Assembly (NCBI GenBank): GCA_021234155.1
Contig: JAJEKV010000030.1
Coordinates: 15,676,003 to 15,740,002 of the forward strand
Reading direction: 5' to 3'
DNA length: 64,000 nt
Origin: Isoetes taiwanensis
Lineage: Eukaryota > Streptophyta > Lycopodiopsida > Isoetales > Isoetaceae
Within the stretch, counting starts at the first letter, position 1; every line of letters begins with the position of its first letter. The notes beneath the pieces are model-generated. The model searched no databases, was not told where the DNA came from, and saw only the letters and a list, made by a program, of their open reading frames with translations. Position numbers and translations under genes: made by a program. Positions 1 through 11,644 of the stretch are shown here, piece after piece.

Positions 1-1779
1 GATCACCAGACTAAAAAATATTGATATAAAGTAGATGTTGTTGTGCTCCAGCGGATGCATTCTCCTATAAATGGCAGCCTGGGCATAATGGGAAGGCATA
101 AACCTGGACATAAACCTGCTAAACAGTCTCACTTATGCTCCTATCTAAGCCATCACGGATGGTTTTCAAGTACAGATAAATTCCATGGGAATACATGTCA
201 CTGATTATGGCAAGATAAATTAAATCATATTTCTAGAGTTGCAACAAAAAAAAAAGCATCACAAAACTTACGGAAGAATACGTTTTCCTTGAAGAAATCG
301 TCTACAAATCAAACACTTGGATGAATCCACCTACAAAAACAAGAAATGTTTAATACGAAAGGACTATGAAAACCGGTAATTGTATCACTAAACTTGCAAA
401 CGTAAAGCACGATCTCGGTACAAATTGACAAACAAAATAGAAATATCAGAGGCACATTACCGGTTTTGGATTTAGAAGCAACAACGAAGCCCATATAGGG
501 TTCTTACCAGATAGGAATCCTTTGGCTTTGTTAGTATGAGGAGAGGAAGAAACGTAAGAGAAAAACCGAACATAAATGTATTCCCAATCAAACGACATAA
601 ATGTATTCCCAATGCAAACGCAAATGCAAACTCATAAGCAGCTTCTTTAGTTAGTGTCAAAAACTACAAACTTGCAAACGTAATTGACGATCTCTGTACA
701 AATGGAAATGCACGATCTCGGTCTTGGAATTAGAAGCAACGACGAAGCCCTCCTATCCAACACAGAATTAAAAAAAAGAAACAAGACATCACCTCAACGT
801 CAATAATCGGTACAATATGTAACTTGCGGATTGACACAGTAAGAAGCAATTGGACGCGCGAAAGCATAAAGAATAAAGGCTCGATGGAGGGAGGGAGTCA
901 TTTCGCGACCTTCTCCATCTCCGTGCCATTTTTACCCATTTTTCTAATTTTCTCGGCCATTGATTCGTAAAGGAGAGCATCTAAAGGTCCAGCACATGCC
1001 ACCTCACGTTTTTCTTACTTGGAACTGCTATGTGGATAGCCTAGAATTGCAAGGAGGGTTGCGCGCTTGGTTAGGCTGGCGTGCTAAAAATAAATAAAAA
1101 GCAAAGATTTTAAGGTTAAAAATAAGAAAAGATTTTATTAATTGTTGTTTTTTGGGTTGCCCCGGTTGCCCCTAGGGGGGCAATCCCTTGCTTTTCGGCA
1201 TATTCCTGGTATATGTCGGTATATACCAAGAACATCCCAAAAACTGCTCCAAATTCCCAATAGCCTGTAAACTGTCGGTTGCCCCTGTTGTTGGGCAGCC
1301 CCTCTAAAACCGTCTAACCGGCAAATCCTAAATAAGGGTAGCACTCTGCTCAATCGATTCGATGAAACGTAGCAAGCAAAGCCAGACTGTCGGTTTGTCA
1401 CACAGGTTCGTGTTCATAATTTGTAATGTTCTGTGTTGCATAACTAGAGAATATTTTCGAGATGGGAATATGACAGGTAAAAAGATTGGTCAAGCAGGAT
1501 TAAAAGCATAAAGGTCGGTCAAGTAGGACTGAAGCTCTTATGCAGGTAAGCTTCTCCCGTTTTTCATTTATCTTCCTACCTTTTTGTTCTTGAATTCCCA
1601 AGACACGTTAAAGTCTCAGGGCACGAGTTAAATATTGCAAGTATTGACCACAAACATGCCATCTCTCATGCAAGTATGTCTGTATTCAGCAGCATACAAC
1701 GACATCAAGGCATCTGCACCAGGGATCAGGCAGGATCAAACATAAGTCAGAATTATGGCCATTTTAGAGTATTTTAATC
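1..1779. other. Spacer with short local duplications
   Basis: No gene is supported here. The AT-rich stretch holds a degenerate direct repeat (about 386-496 and 662-751) sharing the words CTTGCAAACGTAA and AGAAGCAACRACGAAGCCC, and a shorter duplication around 579-620. Around 1145-1310 the word GGTTGCCCC recurs on a GC-rich patch, which may be a small mobile-element remnant. A short minus-strand open stretch around 789-980 matches nothing I know. No 5' LTR of the downstream gypsy element was found here, so that element seems truncated at its 5' side. Confidence 0.4.
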
Positions 1780-3117
1780 ATGATTGATGGCCTTTCAGTC
1801 ACATTTCCTTTCGCTCTAATGTGCACTTGTTTATGCAACATGCAAAGTCGTAGCAATTCTGTTAGGTACATTGCGGTTCTCAAAGCCGTGGTGCATTGGA
1901 AGATTGCAAGAAGTGATGAAATGGATATTCAATGGTATGTGAAGGGGCTGAAACGAGCTATTGCTCATAAGGTGAAGGCTAAACAGCCTATAGAGGCACA
2001 AAAGTATGCTCTCAAGGCTGAAGATAAGCTGGGATACATTCATAAAGTTGCTGCTCCAGAGCATAAAATAGAGGATATTGCAGCCAAGATTTCTAAGCTT
2101 ACAATTGGTGAGAAGCCAAGGGAGCAGTTTATTACTTGTGAGTATTGTGGGTCTATTGGACATTCTGATACTACATGTAGATTGCTGAAATTCTGCTCAA
2201 GATGCCATATAAAGGGCCATAATGATCAAGAATGTAGGGAGAAGAGATTCTTTGAGAGGGCCAATCCGGTATTTGCTGTTATACAACAAGCACCACCTAT
2301 TCCTATTCAACCAATGCAAGCAGCACCTATCATACCACAAGTTCCAATGATGCCACAAGCTCCAATTGCCCAACAAGCTCCAATGGGTTCCACACAAATG
2401 GTGCAGCCAAAACAGGGATGGTATCCAAGTAAAGCTCATTTGTATTGCAAGTTATGTGATAAATTCAAGCATGATGAGAGTACTTGTTGGAAGATCCATG
2501 GGAAACTAGAATGGGCAACCAACAAGTATCCACCAAGGCAGCAAGTATTTGAATCAGTACCTCTTCCTAATAATGATGTTCGCCAAGATGCAAAGTACAT
2601 TGATAATCCTCAAGTTAAGACTCTTATTGAGGAGCTTAAGAAGCAAGAGAAGGGAAAATCAGTAGTAAATTGTGGATTTGTTGAGGTGGAGAATGATCCA
2701 TTTCAGCAAGAAGAAGAGATTGGAGAAGTAAATGCAGTTACAAGATCACAAAAGGTGGTTCAAGAACCAAGAGTAGTGTCAATAGCAGAGAAGACTAAGA
2801 CCTCTTTTCCAAAGGCTTTGAAGGGACAAGCACCTAAGAAGGTGCAATTCAATGTGCTGCCCACAGAACAGTTTCAGTCTATAGAAGAAAATCAGCCCAT
2901 AGTGATGCCTCCTATGGTGGATGAGGAAATTCAAAATGAAGATGATGTGATCAGCCAAGTTTTGGCCACTAAAGTTACACTTACTCTTGAGCAATTGAAG
3001 CATTATTCTCCTAATTTGTTGCAAGAGTTAGGGGGAAGAACAAAATCAGAAATTTCAGTCCAACAAATTGGAGCCACCAGCCCGGCAGTCCAAGGATCCA
3101 GGGCCATTTCTTTGTGA
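1780..3117 (+). pseudogene. gag: gag of gypsy copy 1
   Basis: Nucleocapsid/gag region (445 codons as an open frame; the first ~30 residues are probably not native). Three CX2CX4HX4C zinc knuckles are visible at residues 120-133, 139-152 and 223-236, separated by a Pro/Gln/Met-rich linker at about 168-210. In gypsy elements this protein packages the RNA genome in cytoplasmic virus-like particles. Three knuckles is more than the usual one. The C-terminal third is charged and featureless. The frame runs into the protease region, which is shifted by a frame at about 3068-3117, so the gag-pol junction is damaged. The N-terminal capsid part is missing or unrecognised, in line with 5' truncation. 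Confidence 0.75.
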
Positions 3118-3580
3118 TGTGAGTATCAATGGATATTTAATCAAAGAAGCCAACATAGATACTGGCAATGGAGTGAATGTAATGCCTTACCACATAATGC
3201 TTCAAGTTGGATTGAAAATGATGGAACCGACAACTATGATGCTCAAAGCATTCAATCAAATGAAGGTGCAGCCTATGGGAGTCATAAGAAATGTCTTATG
3301 CAAGGTTTATGAGGTGGAAGCAATCTTGGATTTCATGGTTTTGAAATTTCCAGAGAGTGTGCATGCTGAAACTTATACTTTGTTGTTGAGTCATACATGG
3401 TTAGATGTTGTACAAGCTGAGACTTCATGGAGGAAGCGCGAAATGAACATCTTTCAAGGAGAACACAAGGTTACTATAGATCATCCTCTGAAATCAGCAA
3501 AAGGTACCTTTCTTTGCAATTCTTCTTTGAGCAGCCCGCAGTTAGAAATCTGCAAAGAGAATGCTATGGTGTCAGGGTAG
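3068..3580 (+). pseudogene. Retropepsin-like protease domain of gypsy copy 1
   Basis: Aspartic protease that would mature the Gag-Pol polyprotein. The catalytic signature ANIDTGNGVNVMP is at residues 28-40 of this frame, with Asp31 in the DTG triad. Downstream lie FNQMKVQPMG and a hydrophobic DFMVLKFPE segment, followed by a TWLDVV motif like the HILLG(R/S)PWL region of plant gypsy proteases. The frame ends at TAG 3578-3580. The inverted copy 2 has CAG (Gln) at that codon, so the stop is a secondary C-to-T change and not a natural terminus. Confidence 0.75.
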
Positions 3581-3642
3581 CAAGGTCTTAGTTGTTTTCA
3601 TGTCTTGGAAGTGGGTGACAGGGAAGATAAGACTTTGTACAA

Positions 3643-4749
3643 GTGGTTAAAAGGTACCCAAAATTCAGAAATGTGTCATTTACAGCAGGAAGTTGCAGTC
3701 TTGATGGAGATGAGTTACAAGATACTCTTGTAAAAATGCAGGAGGAGTCCATTCAAAGACCCATTGGTGAGACTTTATTTCAGCAAGGTATTGATCAAGA
3801 TCAAGTAGAGATGTTGATTTTGACATCAAACATGGATGGAATAAACAGAAATCAGCCCACTATAGAAGGAGAAATGTATTTTGATGGTGCATTCTCTAAG
3901 CTCAAGAATTATGGAGGTGTAGGAGTATTTCTGATATATGGGCATAAGAAGAAGATTGTTACATTGAGTATGCCATGCGATGCAAGCAGTAATAATGAGG
4001 ATGAATATCATGCACTTATTCAAGGGATGACTTTGGCAAAGAAGAAGCATGTTGATTGTTTGACTATTTTTGGAGATTCTTTGTTGGTGTGTCAACAACT
4101 TATGGATCAATTTCAGGTTTTAAGTGCTAATTTGAGAAGCTTATATCAACAAGCCATGGATTTGAAGGCCTATTTTCAGCAGTGCATTGTGGTACATGTT
4201 CCAAGAGAACAAAACAGTGTGGCGGATGCTTTAGCACAATTGGCAATGGTGAAAGCAGCTTGGTGGCATGCGCAAATTCTGGAGGATGAGGTAAATCATA
4301 TCAGTCCATGTTCACCACAGTCACCACATTCACCACAATCATCACCTGCAACACATTCACTACCGTCACCACATTCACCACAGTCACCACATTCATCACT
4401 GTCACCACATTCACCACATTCATCACTGTCACCACATTCACCACATTCGTCATTGTCATCACACTCACCACATTTATTACAGTCACCACATTTAGTCAAG
4501 AACATCAATATTTCTCAAGGAAATCAAGAAGAATTGGTTACTATTGGAGGAGATCTTACTCAAGAGGAGGAACGTGATTTGATATCTTTGTTACGAGAAT
4601 TCAGGGATGTTTTGGCAAGAAATTACAAAGAATTGAAAGGCATTCCACCAGAGGTTGTGGTTCATACCATTGATTTGAAACAAGGATCAAAACCAGTCCA
4701 ACAAGCTCAAAGGAGAATGAGTCCAGCCATAGAGGAGCAAGTAGGTTGA
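3643..4749 (+). pseudogene. Archaeal-type RNase H domain upstream of RT, with a Ser/Pro/His repeat tract
   Basis: Residues 78-202 form a complete RNase HI fold of the archaeal/plant-cellular type (aRNH). Apparent catalytic acids are Asp81 in YFDGA, an acid in NNEDEYHAL (119-121), Asp145 in FGDSLLV and Asp195 in NSVADALAQLA. The VPREQN motif ahead of the last Asp is typical of the aRNH domain of plant Tat-type gypsy elements, where it normally follows RT-RNH. Here it precedes RT. Residues ~223-283 are a tract of SPHSPHSS-type repeats from a 9-bp minisatellite. After it, LLREFRDVLARNY and the GIPPEVVVHTIDL motif mark the usual entry to the RT domain. The frame breaks near 4745 before RT continues. 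In copy 2 the reading frame over 3655-3760 is continuous; copy 1 lost about 25 nt there. Confidence 0.8.
4296..4500 (+). repeat. 9-bp CACCACATT-type minisatellite inside pol
   Basis: About twenty degenerate copies of CACCACATT / CACCACAGT / CATCACTGT, in frame, encode the Ser-Pro-His tract. The inverted gypsy copy carries the complementary array at about 11716-11890, and a related CACCACACT array lies in the 3' LTR at 7730-7880. Confidence 0.85.
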
Positions 4750-4753
4750 AGTC

Positions 4754-7318
4754 ATGAAGCTTTTGGAGGCGGGATTTATTGTACCAGTGCCAAATTCAGA
4801 TTGGATCAGTTCTATTGTATTAGTGAGAAAGCCAAATAACTCAATCCGAGTATGCATTGATTACAGGGATCTCAATAAAGCTACCAAAAGAGATCATTTT
4901 CCTACACCATTCATAGACACTTTGTTGGATATTGTTGCAGGAAATCAGACCTATTCTTTCTTGGATGGTTACTCAGGATATAATCAGATCCAAATCTATC
5001 CACCACATCAAGCAATGACGGCTTTTCGAACACCTTTTGGCATCTATGCTTATAAGGTATTACCTTTTGGCCTCACAAATGCTCCAGCCACATTTCAGCG
5101 AGCTATGACATATGCTTTTCATGATATTTTAGAGTTTTTGAGAGTCTTTATAGATGACTTAACAGTGTTTTCGAATCCAAGAAGGGATCACTTGGATCAT
5201 CTCAGAAAAGTTCTTGAAAGATGGCGATTGTATGGCATAAGTTTGAATCCTGCTAAGTGTATTTTCTTCACTAGAGGAGGAAAACTATTGGGCAATTATG
5301 TTTTCGAAAAGGGGTTACAAGTGGATCATGGTAAGATTGCAGTCTTGGAGAAGGTGAAACCACCTACAAATGTATCACAAGTGAGAAGCTTATACGGCCA
5401 ACTCAGTTTTAGTAGGAGGTATTTGCACAATTTTGCTAAAGTAACTCAGCCACTTGTGGATTGTATGAAGAAAGGGCAGAATTTTAGATGGAAGGAGGAT
5501 GCTCAAGAAGTATTTGAATGGTGCCTTGGACAATTGAAAGAGAGAACTTTGCTGATTCCTCCAAGAATGAGTGAGCCATTTCATTTATTCTTTACAGTTT
5601 GGGAGCAAGCTTTGGCTGTCATACTATGTCAGAAAAATCAGCAAAAGCATTATGATGTGAGTTACTATGCTAGCAGGTTGTTAACTCCACAAGAGCAGAA
5701 ATGGACTCATGTGGAGCATCTTGGGTTGGCATTGAAGTGGGCCTTGAATAAATTTAGACATTATCTTCTTCCTTCACAATGGAATTCAGCAAATGTACAG
5801 TATGTTTACATTCATATGGATGTGAACCCATTGCCATGCATTTACAACAAGACTGTCCAAGATCCTAAGTTTACAAGATGGGCTCTTATCATACAAGAAT
5901 TTGAGTTGAAGTATGTTAAGATGGCTCAAGGAGCTCATAATCCAAGTGCCTATTTGACTAGTGGTGCTGAAATAGAAGAGGAAACAGATCAGCAAGTAGC
6001 ATTTCAGGATAATGGAGTATTGCAAGGGTTCATTGAGACCGTGGATCTTTGGTATGCCAATATATACAGGTATTTACAAGATCATACTTATCCCTTATCA
6101 TTTTCAAAGCAGCAAAAGCATGCTCTTAGAGTACAAGCAGCTGGTTATGAGGTGCATGAGGCTATTCTTTATAAGAGGACTATGGAAGGTCTCTTATTAA
6201 GGTGTGTTGCTGGTCAGCAAACTCATGATTTGTTGCAGCAAGCACATGATTGTCAGGGGCATTTTGCAGCCAGAACCACAGCTAGGAAGATCCTTCATTG
6301 GGGATATTATTGGCCAACTCTTTACAAGGATACTAGAGACTTTGTTAGCAAATGTGAGAAGTGTCAAAGGCATAAACAATTGACAGGCCACAATAATATG
6401 CCATTCCATCCTATTTTGAGTGTTGGTCCATTTCATATGTGGGGATTAGATTACATTGGGCCCATCAATCCTCCATCTTCCAAAGGTCATAAGTATATCT
6501 TGGCAGCCACATGTATGTTTACGAAGTGGGTAGAAGCAATTCCAGCAAAGCATGCTACAGAAAATACCACAGTAAGCTTTCTTTATCACAATTTGATTTC
6601 TCGGTTTGGTGTTCCAACCATTCTTTTGTCGGATCGGGGAACTCATTTCATGGGGAAAGTAGTAGCTCAGTTAACAGAAAAGATTGGTGTTCAACATGTA
6701 CAAGCTTCTGCTTATTATCCACAGGGAAATGGGCAAGCTGAGTCTACTAACAAAATTCTGAAAGCTATCTTAGCTAAAACAGTGAAGGATAATCAAAGAA
6801 ATTGGCATGAAGCTTTGACAGGTGCCTTATGGAGTTTCAGGTGTACTTACAAGTTGGCCACAGGGTTTACACCATTTGAATTGGTTTATGGAGTGCAAGC
6901 TGTGATGCCTATTCATTTGGACATTCCTTTGTGTTCATTTGTGGAGCTACCTTATTATGAGAATTTAGGAGAAGTTCCAACTCCAAATCAAGTGCATAAT
7001 AGGATGGATGATTTGTTGCAATTGCAAGAGATGAGACAAGAAGCAGCACACTTCAATATGAGGCATAAATAGAAAGTAAAGCTTATCAAAGACAAGTTAC
7101 AGGTTGTCAATCCATTTGAGGAGGGGCAATTGGTGTTGTGCAGGACCACTAAGAAGCATCTATCCAAATTTCAAAGCCCATGGGAAGGCCCATTTCTGAT
7201 TGATAAAGAGGTACCAGGTGGGGCTTTCTACTTGATGACTCCAGAAGGGGAATTGTTGCCTAATCCCAGAAATGGCAAGGATCACAGGCCCTATTTTGAA
7301 AGAGAAGTGCTTTTCTAA
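4754..7318 (+). pseudogene. pol: Reverse transcriptase, RNase H and integrase of gypsy copy 1
   Basis: RT fills the first ~200 residues: FLDGYSGYNQI carries the motif A Asp71, LPFGLTNAPATFQR is the substrate-binding motif, and FIDDLTVF (132-139) is the YxDD-type catalytic pair, intact. A native-type RNase H follows (about 270-410), but its first motif reads FFTVWEQALAVIL and lacks the usual Asp, so it looks inactive. Integrase then has an H-C zinc module ending in CEKCQRHK and the DDE core WGLDYIGP ... SDRGTHF ... YYPQGNGQAES with all three acids. In-frame TAG at 7070-7072 (reads RHK-stop-KVK) separates the C-terminal SPWEGPF/GAFYL module, which continues in the same frame to 7318. Enzymatic core residues are mostly intact, so the copy is fairly young despite its breaks. 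Confidence 0.88.
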
Positions 7319-7604
7319 GGGATTCAGCTTTGGCATAGCTCCAATTACAGAGAATTTGTGGAGAACTTTTGGGTTACAGCAGGTCGTTTTTCTGTAAAAA
7401 CAGATGGTGACAGTTTCATAATACACAATCTATCCTACATTAATTGATGTGTTTCGGTCATACGAATCCAAGAGCTATCGTGCAGGTCAAACGGAGGTCT
7501 GGAACTCAAGATATCAGCTTTCAAAGTTTGCCACGATTCTGAGAGGCTCTGCTTTCACATCCTTTGTCATTTTGGACCAGTTTGTTTGTATTAGTCATTT
7601 GGAT

Positions 7605-8119
7605 TTGAGGAGGGTGTAAATATGTCATTTGGGGACATGTCCCAAGGACCATATCAATATGTTTTGTTGTGGGTTCTCCGCCACAGAGTGGCACATTTTC
7701 CCATTGTGGTCGCCACTGTTGGGGTGGTCACCACACTTGTCACCACTCACCACACTTGTCACCACTCACCACACTCGTCACCACACTCGCCACCACACCG
7801 GGTCACCACACTTGTCACCACTCACCACACTGGTCACCACACTTGTCACCACTCACCACACTCATCATACACCACACTCATCATTATACGCGTGCAGGAT
7901 ATTTGCACGTATGCATTGAGGAGCCATTATCATCACGGTATTATCTGAGCAAAGAGAGAGAGAACAGGAGAGACGGTGTATTGAGAGAGAGAGGATTTTA
8001 CTTGATCTAACTATGGAGATGATGATTCTTTGTCTTGTGCATTGCCTTGATCTGATAGATTGAGCTTGGATTGTTGGATTTTTCATCCTTCTTGCAAGGT
8101 TAGAGTTCATGCTCTAACA
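7605..8119 (+). mobile_element. Polypurine tract and candidate 3' LTR of gypsy copy 1
   Basis: TTGAGGAGGG at 7605-7614 is a plausible polypurine tract, directly followed by TGTAAATATG at 7615. A candidate right end ...GCTCTAACA is at 8119, giving a 505-bp LTR with TGT...ACA ends. A CACCACACT-type array fills 7730-7880. No second LTR copy was found to confirm the borders, so the right end is tentative. Confidence 0.4.
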
Positions 8120-8127
8120 GAATAAAA

Positions 8128-8650
8128 AAGCTTGCTATTTTTAGACTGAAGCGCTTACCCATGAGCATGTCGAATATTCTAGAACATTCTATTGTGATGA
8201 GTATTTGCAAAGTGTCAAGAAACTTACTATTTTTAGACTCAGGTGCTCATTCAGGAGCATCTAGAGCATTCTATTGTGAGTATTTGCAAAGTTTCAAGAA
8301 ACATGCTATTTTTAGACCGCAAAACATTCTTTTTTGAGTGTTTGCAAAGTTTTCAAGAAACTTTCTATTTTTAGACTGAGGTGCTTACCCTGAGCATCTA
8401 GTCTAGAATATTCTATTTTGAGTGTGTGCAAAGTTTCAAAAAACTTGTTATTTTTAGACTGAGACAGGTGCTCACTCATAAAAGGAAACTTGCTATATTT
8501 AGACTGAGGCGCTTACCCTGAGCATCTAGAACATTCCAGAACATTCTATTTTAGTTTTTTGCAAAGCTTCAAAAAAAACTTTCTATTTTTAGATTGAGGT
8601 GCTTGCTCATGAGCATCCACACCATTCCAGAACATTTAGAAGCTTCTAGA
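8128..8650. repeat. Degenerate minisatellite, GCTATTTTTAGACTGAG type
   Basis: Seven copies of a unit with the core CTATTTTTAGACTGAGGTGCT begin near 8131, 8222, 8300, 8358, 8442, 8486 and 8577. Between cores are GAGCATCTAGAACATTCTATT and TTTGCAAAGTTTCAAGAAAC segments in variable order. Spacing is 45-100 bp. No coding potential is seen. It directly abuts the gypsy 3' end. Confidence 0.75.
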
Positions 8651-8679
8651 AGCTTTCAGAGCTACCTAGACCACTTTAG

Positions 8680-9020
8680 AACATTCTAGAACACCCTTGA
8701 ATTAATGAGCTCTCGCCCTTAACTATATATGAACCTATTCCAAGAATGAATGCTTGGCCTAGTGGTAGGAATGGTGGTTTTGGGGGGCACGGACTAGGTT
8801 CGAATCCCCTCCACAATCAAAATATTTTTGGAACACTCTATGACATTCTAGAAGGTTCTAGAGCTATCTAGAACATCCTAGAGCATCCTTGAATTAATTA
8901 GGCCTCAGCCATAACTATGTGTGAACACTTTATTGTTTCAAGAATGAATGGTTGGCCTAGTGGTAGGCATGGGGGGTTTGGAGGGCACGAACCAGGGTTT
9001 GAATCTCTCCCACAACCAAA
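8680..9020 (+). repeat. Tandem pair of tRNA-derived SINE-like units
   Basis: Two ~190-bp units each carry an A-box-like TGGCCTAGTGGTAGG (about 8755 and 8947) and, ~40 nt later, a B-box: GGTTCGAATCC in the first, the decayed GGTTTGAATCT in the second. The segment before each (CTTGAATTAATKAG...CATAACTATRTRTGAAC...CAAGAATGAATG) is also shared, so the pair is a tandem duplication. No full cloverleaf forms, so these look like tRNA-headed SINE relics and not tRNA genes. Confidence 0.5.
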
Positions 9021-10485
9021 AATTTTGAAATGGGTGGGGGGTGCGGACGGCCGAGATCGCGCCACGTGGCGCATCCTTTACCGTCGGATGGGGTGGGCTT
9101 TAATGTGTCTTGATGATAAGTTAAATATAGATCCTAAGAACTGCATAGAGTTTGCCGTATGTATATGTATCATAGGGAAATAAGTTAAATAACAACGATA
9201 AGGTTAGGTAGCATGTTAATTAATCCTTTGCAAGGATGCAATTCCTTCTAAGGATAAGTATATGACCTCAGGGTCCTTATAAATATAAATAGAAAATAGA
9301 ATTCAGATATACCTAAGTGTATCTTAGTATATACTTCCAGGGAAGAGAATAAGAAGCACATCTAATTCTTGTGTATGATAATTAAAACCTTGTCTATGTA
9401 ACAATAGGTCTAAATTAGGATTATTGTTTAATAATCGTGATCTAAAAGTCGTTAAATATTGTAAAGCTTAGAGTAAATATAATTGTACTATCGGAAGTAA
9501 TATATCCGATACTATGATAATGTTAATTCGAAAATATTACCTTAAGGTAATTATATTAATCGCATGCATTAAAGGAGCCCAGCAGAAATCATGCAGGTTT
9601 CAAGTTAGTCTATGTATGCAACTTATGTTAGTATAAGTTGCATACGTAAAATGGACATTGCCGATGATAAGATCACGATGGTGTTGTCTAGGACGTGGTG
9701 TGTTGCCAATGTAGGCATGACCGCGGTTTGCTTAGGTTTAGCCAAATGGTGACATTGGCGATAATGAGACCATCTTAAATGGTTCTCTAGCAAATGCTGC
9801 ACTGTAATGTGCGCATGACCATAGAAAAGGGTCATGCAGTAATTGGAAGTGAACATGGGCGATGATGAGATCAGCAGAGATGTTCTCTAGCTTAAATCCA
9901 CATGGCCATGGTGCACTGGGGTATGCATGATCAGGGAGGTCATGCATAAGGTAGCATCCAATCATGGGCAATGATAGGATCGTCTTAAACGAACCTTAAC
10001 CCTTTGGGGCCATGATCGTATGCAAGGTTAGGTAGAAACCTTGAGCTAGTAGTTGCTCAAGGAGGTAGGTTTAAGCATTATAGGGCGCTGTCTCCATGGC
10101 CACGATAGAAGAAGCATCCTCTTCCTACGCCCGGAGATTAGTCTTGCATCCATTTAGGAAATTAGTATGGGTGAATCCCTAATAACCAACTTTAGATTAG
10201 TATTCTAGCGTGGTGTGATTCCGACAGGCCAATGAGAACGAAGAACCGACAGGGAGTCGCATCACGAGCACTTGTAATACATAAACGCCATTATGTATTA
10301 CAAGGGAAGCGAGAAGACGTAGAACATTAAAATTTTGACTTGATAATGTAAAAATAAGGCAATTTTAAAAGCCTTATAAATTAAAATAATACTATAAATG
10401 TACAGTAATATAAAGCGGGAGCACGCAGATTCCAAGGTGGGGAGAACCGGATGCCACGGACGACATCAATTTAAGGTGGGGAGAA
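9021..10485. other. Non-coding stretch with four ~100-bp degenerate repeats
   Basis: No gene is seen. Units headed by ATTGSCGATRATRAGATCA-like words start at about 9657, 9751, 9853 and 9963 and include CATGACC/GTCATGC words and GTTCTCTAG. The right edge has two copies of AAGGTGGGGAGAA (10433-10445 and 10473-10485), the second directly before a likely LTR start. The stretch may be the 3' non-coding part of a decayed LTR element. Confidence 0.4.
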
Positions 10486-11640
10486 TGTGACGTTCCAATA
10501 TAATATACAGTATAAATACGTATACCCCGTCTAGCTTAAGGTTGTGCCATGGGTACAACTATTTGTAGAGACCATTATGTGCATATGACCCTAGGACATG
10601 TGAACATAACCATGTATGCCATGTGGCATCACACTAACATCCCTAGGGACTTGCCCTAAAAGCGTGCCCATAAATAGGCAAGAACCCTAAAGTTCCCCCT
10701 TTCGGATTCCAGCCTATCTGAGCGCATTGGTAGCAACGACGTCCACAATCCAGCGTCCCAGGAGCCGCCAAGCCCGATTCCCCAAGGAGTCAGCCTCATC
10801 CGACATTCGGTTCAGCAGTTGCAGCGGCATGAAGGGTCTTCAAGGCAAGGGAGCAAGTCAAGGATCAGGTGAGTATTGATTGTGACCTCCTAGGCATGCT
10901 ACTTGTCCGATAGAAAGCAGATTCATACCTGTTCTTGGCCTCAGGCGACCCCTTGAGCCCAAGAACCATATCCAATTCCCAGACTAACTAATGAACCATG
11001 TTCATGTCTGTTTAGAGTAGATAGAGTAGATCTAGACTCTTTGTATTTGATTCAGTTTTATGATGATGTTATTGTATTCATTCTGTGCGCCACTCTTGTG
11101 TATTGGGAAGGGGGTACAGACCCAAGCGCCCAGTAGTATGATGACTCTAGATTAGCCCATTAATACCCAATTAATGCGGCCTGTGCATAAGAGCCCGCCT
11201 GGCTGTGGGTGGCGGAGCTAGACCGGCTGACAAGGGAGACTTGTCTGGTTGCAGTTGATCCCTCTGGTGTGTAATGCCTACCGGGGAACACGGTGGACTA
11301 TTCCTAATATCTTGGCACTGCGTGAGGGCAAGATATGGGCTCGACACCTCTTGGGTGATGCGTCACCTTCAATGGGGTTGAAGTCGTAGACGAGCAGTGG
11401 CTCTCTAGTCCGCCTGCAATTGGCATGCATCTCCTGGAGGAGAGTGATCTCCTCCTGCCTCATCGAGAACTGGGCAGATGTAACCCAGGAGTAGCCCCTT
11501 TGGCTATGCAACCCGACAGGCTACGGTCAGGTTCCAATACCTTTCAGCCTCTCTGCAAAGTATGTACAGGAGGGGCGGATGGAGTGGACTACCCAATGAG
11601 CATGTTTCTATGCCAGCCAAGTTCATTGCCATAAACTCCG
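10486..11640 (+). mobile_element. Probable LTR (solo or truncated), right border unknown
   Basis: TGTGACGTTCC begins directly after the purine tract AAGGTGGGGAGAA, the normal arrangement at the start of a 3' LTR. TATA-like words occur at about 10511 and 10671. No coding sequence is recognisable. The right end is not defined; unrelated inverted gypsy sequence starts at about 11645. Confidence 0.35.
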
Positions 11641-11644
11641 TCTG

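Larger units (their letters stand above)
1780..8119 (+). mobile_element. Ty3/gypsy LTR retrotransposon, copy 1, 5'-truncated and decayed
   Basis: In order the plus strand carries a gag with three CCHC knuckles, a retropepsin, an archaeal-type RNase H, a Ser/Pro/His repeat tract, reverse transcriptase, a weak native RNase H, integrase with a GPF-type C-terminal module, a polypurine tract and a candidate 3' LTR. That content is Ty3/gypsy. The element is dead: the polyprotein is cut by frameshifts (near 3100, 3690 and 4745) and by in-frame TAG codons (3578-3580 and 7070-7072), and no 5' LTR is recognisable. A second inverted copy lies at about 11645-14113, and comparing the two shows which breaks are secondary. 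The RNase H placed ahead of RT, seen in both copies, is unusual. Confidence 0.9.

Noticed and set aside
2197-2439. Minus-strand Trp/Leu-rich frame
   Set aside because: Antisense of the gag Pro/Gln-rich linker.
4296-4577. Thr/Val-rich and Cys/Gly-rich frames over the minisatellite
   Set aside because: Alternative frames of the 9-bp repeat; the Ser-Pro-His frame is the one continuous with RNase H and RT.
7622-8010. Three overlapping His/Thr-rich frames
   Set aside because: Readings of the CACCACACT array in the LTR.
8740-9012. tRNA genes
   Set aside because: A- and B-boxes are present but no cloverleaf with anticodon and acceptor stems forms; SINE-like relics fit better.
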